Of a stretch of 20,274 nucleotides of DNA, positions 15,556 through 20,274 are shown piece by piece. The stretch's first letter is position 1, and each line of letters begins with the position of its first letter. The notes under the pieces were generated by a model. It was not told where the DNA came from, made no database searches, and saw only the letters and a program-made list of their open reading frames with translations. The DNA comes from Bacteroidia bacterium (GTDB lineage: Bacteria > Bacteroidota > Bacteroidia > B-17B0 > Aurantibacillaceae), in assembly GCA_026418315.1 (NCBI GenBank), contig JAOABO010000013.1:1-20274 (forward strand). Reading direction: 5' to 3'. The position numbers were made by a program, and so were the translations under genes.

Positions 15556-16965
15556 TTAGAAATTGAGAGGCTTTCCTGCATAAAACTCAAGAATTTTTAT
15601 TTTGAAAAACAAATCATATTTTGCTTGTAGCAAATTGGCCTGTGCCGCTGCATATCGGCTTTTAGAGATAGAGTAATCAAAAAAAGAAAGTGCCCCCTGC
15701 TGATACTTGCTTTCATTCATTTCATAAGACAGTTTGGATGCATCAAAAGATTTTTGCGTGGCCTGATATTTACTTAATGCCAATTGTGCATTCAGGTATG
15801 CTTGCGCAATGGTTTTGTATAAATTTTGATTATTTAAATCATAGTTATATTTTGCATTCAAAACATTTAGCTGTGCATTCTTAATAGATGTATGAACCGA
15901 AAGTCCATTAAATATGGGAACATTCAAACTAAAGCCAAAAACCTTATTAAAGTTGTCTTTGTATTGTTGAAGAAATGGTGTTTTTTCCAAAATAGGCACT
16001 TGTTGATTATAAATTAACGGACCAAATCCCGGAATAGTACCTAATGTATCCATTTGTGTTTGATACCCAATTACTCTTTTTGCAAGACCAGAATATCCTG
16101 TACCAAGCGATGCACTGATATTGAACACAGGACTTCTTTTGCCTTTGCTGGCTTTTAACATGTACTCATAGGATTTTAATTGATATTCCTGACTTTTCAC
16201 TGATGGTTGAGTTTTTAAAGCCATGTTATAAATATCATCTACCGTATACTGCGAAAGAATATCTGAATAAATGGTAATTTCGGGTTTCAGAATTTCAAGC
16301 GATTGATTAGCCGGCACATTCATAATTTGCCTTAATGCAAGCAGGTTAAGCTCAAGTGTATTACGGGCATTGATAACATTTAATTCTTCATTGGCCAGCT
16401 GACCTTCTATATCCTTTAGTGCCGAAATTGAAATGCTACCCTGTTCAAATAAAATTTTATTCCTGTCATAATTTTGTTTTGTAATTTCATATTGCTTTTT
16501 ATTGACTTCCAAAATATCTTGAGAAAGTAAAATATTCACATAAGCAGTTGCCACATTAATCATCAAATCATTTTTTTGCTGATTAAAACTTTCCTGAGCA
16601 GAAAGTAAATGCATTTTATTGGATTGAATGGTATTATATTGAGACAATCCTGCCCATACCGTCCATTGTGCAGAAAGATAAAAATTTTGAGATAACACAT
16701 TGGTATTAGCAAAAGTATTGGTATATCTATCCACTGTCCTTCCATATTGATAATTATGCATGGCTGTTCCATTAATATTCGGTAAAGATTGGGCTTGTGC
16801 TTGAGTAAAATTATTCCTGGATACACCAACATTGACTTCTGAAATTTTAAGATTGAGATTATTCTGAATAGCAATATCTATACACTGCTGAAGCGTCAGT
16901 GAATTATTTTGCGACAATGCTGTATGAAAATAGAGCAAACCACATAAAACCCAAAACGACTTCAT
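15556..16965 (-). CDS. TolC-family outer membrane efflux protein
   Basis: The protein belongs to the outer membrane efflux (OEP) family, which forms trimeric channel-tunnels for efflux pumps or type I secretion. I place the start at ATG 16965, giving 469 residues with a signal peptide (MKSFWVLCGLLYFHTALSQ); an ATG at 17007 would add 14 residues that mask it. The mature start NNSLTLQQCIDIAIQNNLNL is the classic OEP opening. Two long alpha-helical repeats follow, with NNFTQAQAQSLPNINGTA, KKQYEITKQNYDRNKILFEQ and, in the second half, KLSYEMNESKYQQGALSFFD. No membrane fusion protein or RND/ABC pump gene is in the window, so its partner is encoded elsewhere or just not visible. It heads the run with the cupin and T9SS-sorted genes. 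Confidence 0.94.
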   Translation of the reverse strand: MKSFWVLCGLLYFHTALSQNNSLTLQQCIDIAIQNNLNLKISEVNVGVSRNNFTQAQAQSLPNINGTAMHNYQYGRTVDRYTNTFANTNVLSQNFYLSAQWTVWAGLSQYNTIQSNKMHLLSAQESFNQQKNDLMINVATAYVNILLSQDILEVNKKQYEITKQNYDRNKILFEQGSISISALKDIEGQLANEELNVINARNTLELNLLALRQIMNVPANQSLEILKPEITIYSDILSQYTVDDIYNMALKTQPSVKSQEYQLKSYEYMLKASKGKRSPVFNISASLGTGYSGLAKRVIGYQTQMDTLGTIPGFGPLIYNQQVPILEKTPFLQQYKDNFNKVFGFSLNVPIFNGLSVHTSIKNAQLNVLNAKYNYDLNNQNLYKTIAQAYLNAQLALSKYQATQKSFDASKLSYEMNESKYQQGALSFFDYSISKSRYAAAQANLLQAKYDLFFKIKILEFYAGKPLNF

Positions 16966-17187
16966 AAAAACAAATCGCACAACTATATCCCGAAAAAAAC
17001 TGCGCATGAATTTTTTCGCAAAAATGCAAATTAAATCAGTATCAAACTATTAAAAACCAAATGATAAAACATTTTACAGAAATTAAAGTGTACATATAAA
17101 TATCTGCATGCGTTTTTCTTTTTTATAAATTCTTAAACCTACTATTCTTAATTATCTTAAATATCTATCTTTACACCCAAAAAATAT
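16966..17187. promoter_or_regulatory. divergent intergenic region between tolC-like gene and hutU
   Basis: These 222 bases form the largest gap in the window and must hold the promoters of both divergent genes. Toward hutU, TATCTTTA (17166-17173) is a near match to TAnnTTTG placed 14 bases before the ATG. Toward the TolC-like gene, CATTTTTG (17026-17019 on the minus strand) with TTTG 16 bases further upstream (17046-17043) is a weak candidate. Neither is a full consensus. I see no clear operator, riboswitch or hairpin. Confidence 0.35.
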
Positions 17188-19218
17188 ATGTCTACTTCTG
17201 TATCCTCTGATGCCAATACAAAAGAATTTCAAAAGTTAATTTTACAGGGCATACCTGATAAGCTACCTGATCCAAAGCCACTGGATATGTCCATTAATCA
17301 TGCACCCAAAAGAAGATTGATTTTATCAGAAGAAGAAAAAAAGTTAGCCATTAAAAATGCTCTACGTTATTTTCCTGAAAAACATCATCAAATACTTGCA
17401 AAAGAATTTTGGGAGGAATTACATCATTATGGAAGAATATACATGTATCGTTTTAAACCAGATTACAAAATATATGCACGTCCCATACATGAATATCCAC
17501 ATAAATCAATACAGGCAGCCGCTATCATGCATATGTTATCCAACAATTTAGACATAGCCGTAGCACAGCATCCTGATGAATTAATTACTTACGGAGGCAA
17601 TGGTTCAGTATTTCAAAACTGGGCTCAATATTTACTAACTATGCAATATCTTGCTACAATGACTGATGAACAAACATTAGTCCTGTACAGCGGGCATCCT
17701 TTAGGTTTATTTCCATCCCATCCTGATGCACCACGCGTCATTATTACAAATGGAATAATGATACCTAATTATAGCAAACAAGAAGATTGGGAAAGATATA
17801 ATGCTCTTGGCGTAACCCAATATGGACAAATGACAGCCGGCTCATTCATGTACATTGGACCACAAGGTATTGTGCATGGCACCACCATCACCGTGATGAA
17901 TGCAGCAAGAAAACAAAAAAATAAAAATAACAAAACACCCAGATTATTTGTATCTGCCGGACTTGGAGGAATGAGTGGCGCTCAACCTAAAGCTGGAAAA
18001 ATTGCAGGACTTATCTCTGTTATTGCTGAAATTAATGAAAAACCACTAAAGACAAGATTCAATCAGGGCTGGTTAGATGAATATTATGCTGATTTGAACA
18101 CCGTTATCAAAAGAATTAAAGAACTTCTCAACACTACACAAGCCATTTCTATTGGATACCTTGGTAATGTAGTAGATTTATGGGAAAAATTAAATGAAGA
18201 AAACATCATTCCGGATATTGGCAGTGACCAAACATCTCTTCACAATCCATTTGCAGGCGGATACTATCCTGTGGGCTATACCTATGAAGAAGCCAATGAG
18301 TTAATGGTCAAGCATCCCGATAAATTTAAAGATGCTGTTTATGCATCATTAAGAAGACAGGTAAATGCCATTAATGCTTTGGCAGAAAAAGGCATGTATT
18401 TTTTTGATTACGGGAATGCGTTTTTACTAGAAGCATCCCGCGCCGGTGCAGATATACTATTGCCCAACGGAGATTTCAAATACAAAAGTTATGTACAGGA
18501 TATTCTCGGACCTATGTGCTTTGATTATGGATTTGGTCCTTACAGATGGATTTGTACATCCGCTGATCCTAATGATTTAAAAATAACTGATGAACTGGCA
18601 TTAGAAGTGATGGAAGAAATGTATAAAAACGCACCACACGAAATAAAACAGCAACTCATGGATAATATACTATGGATAAAAGATGCTATGAAGAATAATT
18701 TGGTTGTTGGTTCACAGGCACGTATCCTCTATGCCGATGCCGAAGGCAGAATTAAAATTGCATTAAAAATCAATGAAGCAATAAAAAAATCTTACATCAA
18801 AGCACCGGTAGTATTAGGACGCGACCATCATGATGTAAGTGGAACAGACAGTCCCTATCGTGAAACATCCAATATTTACGATGGCTCTAAGTTTACCGCA
18901 GACATGGCTGTACATACCTTTGTAGGAAATGCCGTAAGAGGAGCAACATGGGTAAGTTTACACAATGGCGGAGGAGTGGGCTGGGGAGAAGTAATAAATG
19001 GCGGATTTGGTTTGGTATTAGACGGAACAGAACAAGCAGCCGAAAGAGCAAAAAATATGTTATTCTGGGATGTTAATAACGGTATTGCACGCAGAGCATG
19101 GGCACGAAACAAAGAAGCATTATGGGCTATTCAAAGAGAACAAGGCAGAACACAAGGATTGAAAATTACTATCCCATACATAGCAGATGATGAACTATTC
19201 AATACTATCATGAAGTAA
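17188..19218 (+). CDS. hutU: Urocanate hydratase, long animal-type form
   Basis: Urocanase uses NAD+ as an electrophile to hydrate urocanate to imidazolonepropionate, step two of histidine breakdown. Hallmarks are YGGNGSVFQNWAQY (residues 135-148), YSGHPLG, YGQMTAGS (212-219), the GLGGMSGAQPKAG loop (258-270), SDQTSLHNPFAGGYYP, FDYGN (406-410), GFGPYRW, RDHHDVSGTDSPYRET (545-560) and ATWVSLHNGGGVGWGE (586-601). At 676 residues it is about 120 longer than the usual 550-560-residue bacterial HutU, and the extra N-terminal part (such as NALRYFPEKHH and IYMYRFKPD) matches my memory of the animal UROC1 enzyme. The bacterial active-site-region Cys (LFCEGKGPFRW in B. subtilis and Pseudomonas) aligns to Asp446; Cys444 lies two residues earlier. 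No hutH, hutI, hutG or ftcD is visible in the window. The histidine kinase starts 27 bases downstream. Confidence 0.96.
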   Translation: MSTSVSSDANTKEFQKLILQGIPDKLPDPKPLDMSINHAPKRRLILSEEEKKLAIKNALRYFPEKHHQILAKEFWEELHHYGRIYMYRFKPDYKIYARPIHEYPHKSIQAAAIMHMLSNNLDIAVAQHPDELITYGGNGSVFQNWAQYLLTMQYLATMTDEQTLVLYSGHPLGLFPSHPDAPRVIITNGIMIPNYSKQEDWERYNALGVTQYGQMTAGSFMYIGPQGIVHGTTITVMNAARKQKNKNNKTPRLFVSAGLGGMSGAQPKAGKIAGLISVIAEINEKPLKTRFNQGWLDEYYADLNTVIKRIKELLNTTQAISIGYLGNVVDLWEKLNEENIIPDIGSDQTSLHNPFAGGYYPVGYTYEEANELMVKHPDKFKDAVYASLRRQVNAINALAEKGMYFFDYGNAFLLEASRAGADILLPNGDFKYKSYVQDILGPMCFDYGFGPYRWICTSADPNDLKITDELALEVMEEMYKNAPHEIKQQLMDNILWIKDAMKNNLVVGSQARILYADAEGRIKIALKINEAIKKSYIKAPVVLGRDHHDVSGTDSPYRETSNIYDGSKFTADMAVHTFVGNAVRGATWVSLHNGGGVGWGEVINGGFGLVLDGTEQAAERAKNMLFWDVNNGIARRAWARNKEALWAIQREQGRTQGLKITIPYIADDELFNTIMK

Positions 19219-19245
19219 CTGCCTTCATTTAAAGATGAAACTTAA

Positions 19246-20196
19246 ATGATTAAGATAAACAAAAAAAAGGTATTGTACTTTTTATTTGGTTATATCATCA
19301 TTCAATTTTTGTGGTGGGAAATATTACTTGTCAAGCTTCATCATCAAACCATAGAAAAGGAGAAACAATTGCAGGCACTTAAAATAACAGACGCAAAAAA
19401 TTTTAGAAAAATTGAAGCCCATTTCAACCAATTAAAAATGACCAAAACAATCATGATTGTAGGAGAAGGCACTGTTTTTCTGATATTGATTTTGTTTGGT
19501 TTTTACAGATTGCTGAAAGCATACGAAAAAGAATTGGTGGTTAACGAACAGCAAACGCATTTTTTACTATCACTACCACACGAAATTAAAACCCCTTTAA
19601 GTATTATCCAATTAAATCTTCAAACCATTCTTCAAAATGAAAAAATTACAGAAGAGAAAAAAAAACATTTAACTGAAAAGTCATTAGAAGAATTGAAACG
19701 GCTTCACAATATAATAGAACAATTGCTCATCAACAATAAAATAAGTAAAGGTAAATTAATCCTAAAAATCAATCCAATCAACATTTCTGAAATACTGAAA
19801 AAACATTTAAATATGCTTTTGTACCCCTCAGAAAAAGAAATTCAAACAGAAATACAAGATGATTTACTGATTAATGCTGACGAGCCACTAATACAATTAT
19901 TGATACAAAATTTATTAAGCAATGCAGTAAAATTTTCTGAGAAAAAAATTGATATAAAATTATTTAGTCAAAATAATCATGTTATTTTAGAAATATCCAA
20001 TGACGGAAACCTTATTGATAAAAATGAAAGAACAAAAATATTTGAACTGTTTTATAGAAGACCTATAGATGAAGAGAACGAAATAAAAGGAACCGGAATT
20101 GGTTTATATTTAGTAAAACAAATTGCAGATTTGCATAACATAAAACTCAATGTATTCAATAAAAACAATTACAATGTATTTCAAGTGGTATTTTAG
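19246..20196 (+). CDS. membrane sensor histidine kinase
   Basis: The 316-residue protein has two membrane segments (about residues 9-29 and 69-90) flanking a short, roughly 38-residue extracytoplasmic stretch, too small for most sensor domains. The H box is LPHEIKTPLSII with phospho-acceptor His112; Pro precedes the His where Ser is usual. The ATPase has the N box LIQNLLSNAVKFS (Asn222, Asn226), the G1 box SNDGNL (251-256), the F-box-like IFELFYR (265-271) and the G2 box KGTGIGLYLVKQI (281-293). So it looks catalytically complete. No response regulator is in the window; it may lie downstream. The 27-base gap after hutU has no terminator, so cotranscription is possible. The last 23 bases overlap the start of the next gene. 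Confidence 0.93.
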   Translation: MIKINKKKVLYFLFGYIIIQFLWWEILLVKLHHQTIEKEKQLQALKITDAKNFRKIEAHFNQLKMTKTIMIVGEGTVFLILILFGFYRLLKAYEKELVVNEQQTHFLLSLPHEIKTPLSIIQLNLQTILQNEKITEEKKKHLTEKSLEELKRLHNIIEQLLINNKISKGKLILKINPINISEILKKHLNMLLYPSEKEIQTEIQDDLLINADEPLIQLLIQNLLSNAVKFSEKKIDIKLFSQNNHVILEISNDGNLIDKNERTKIFELFYRRPIDEENEIKGTGIGLYLVKQIADLHNIKLNVFNKNNYNVFQVVF

Positions 20197-20274
20197 TGTT
20201 CCGGTATTTCTTTTTATTTTATCATGTCAGAATGATGAAATTAAACAAAATAATACTCTTTCTCACTCTATATC
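20174..20274 (+). CDS. putative lipoprotein (partial, C-terminus outside window)
   Basis: An ATG at 20174, inside the end of the kinase gene in another frame, opens a frame that runs to the window edge (33 codons seen). The N-terminus is a lipoprotein signal: MYFKWYFSVPVFLFILSC, with lipobox LSC and Cys18 as the lipidation site, followed by the polar mature start QNDEIKQNNTL. The 23-base overlap with the kinase gene suggests translational coupling and a shared role, for example as a sensed or sensing partner of a kinase whose own outside domain is tiny. Too little is visible to name a family. Confidence 0.7.
   Translation, partial: MYFKWYFSVPVFLFILSCQNDEIKQNNTLSHSI

Noticed and set aside
19219..19245. 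Hairpin in the gap between hutU and the kinase (TTCAT / ATGAA)
   Set aside because: The stem is only five AT-rich pairs and has no following T-tract, so it is not a credible terminator.
1..20274. CRISPR arrays, tRNA or rRNA genes, insertion sequences, long direct or inverted repeats
   Set aside because: I looked on both strands and saw none; the sequence is almost wholly coding and no gene is interrupted.

Overview
The window is AT-rich DNA from a member of the Bacteroidota. Three things point there. A secreted protein at 13058-15133 ends in a type A type-IX-secretion sorting domain. Several upstream regions carry the Bacteroidota -7 box TAnnTTTG instead of a sigma-70 box. The gene set (long RodA and PBP2, Omp28-like protein, animal-type long urocanase, small two-TM histidine kinase) also fits. 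I cannot place it to genus. Coding density is very high: the largest gap between genes is 222 bases (16966-17187), and no stretch over 300 bases lacks a gene. I see no tRNA, rRNA, CRISPR array, insertion sequence or prophage.

Region 1 (1-6755, minus strand) is the cell-elongation operon, read right to left: mreB, mreC, mreD, PBP2 (mrdA) and rodA, with 4-base and 1-base overlaps at the mreD/PBP2 and PBP2/rodA joints. It runs on into a YfiR-like exported protein that has no ATG start and then an exported protein cut by the window edge. Together the first five genes make the elongasome: MreB filament, MreC/MreD scaffold, the RodA glycosyltransferase and the PBP2 transpeptidase.

Region 2 (6852-11462, minus strand) is a run of six closely packed genes, read right to left: monofunctional transglycosylase mtgA, an exported class-C beta-lactamase-like serine hydrolase, a cytosolic alpha/beta hydrolase, a glyoxalase II-like metallo-hydrolase, a four-TM small membrane protein and an exported isoaspartyl peptidase/asparaginase. 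A consensus promoter sits almost on top of the mtgA start codon.

Region 3 (11544-13029, plus strand) holds a membrane-anchored TlpA-like thioredoxin protein, frr (ribosome recycling factor) and a PF04020 small membrane protein. It ends in a hairpin terminator shared with the convergent gene.

Region 4 (13058-16965, minus strand) is a three-gene run: a TolC-family outer membrane protein, an exported cupin, and a large secreted protein with choice-of-anchor J, Omp28-like and T9SS sorting domains.

Region 5 (17188-20274, plus strand) holds a long, animal-type urocanase (hutU), a sensor histidine kinase, and the start of a lipoprotein gene that overlaps the kinase and leaves the window.

Most of the window is housekeeping sequence. 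The points most worth a second look are the animal-type urocanase with a displaced cysteine, the Omp28-like domain without its CxxC, the Cys/His cluster in PBP2, the overlapping divergent promoters at 11471-11501 with a nearly leaderless mtgA, and the kinase-lipoprotein overlap at the right edge. I found no convincing new multi-gene system.
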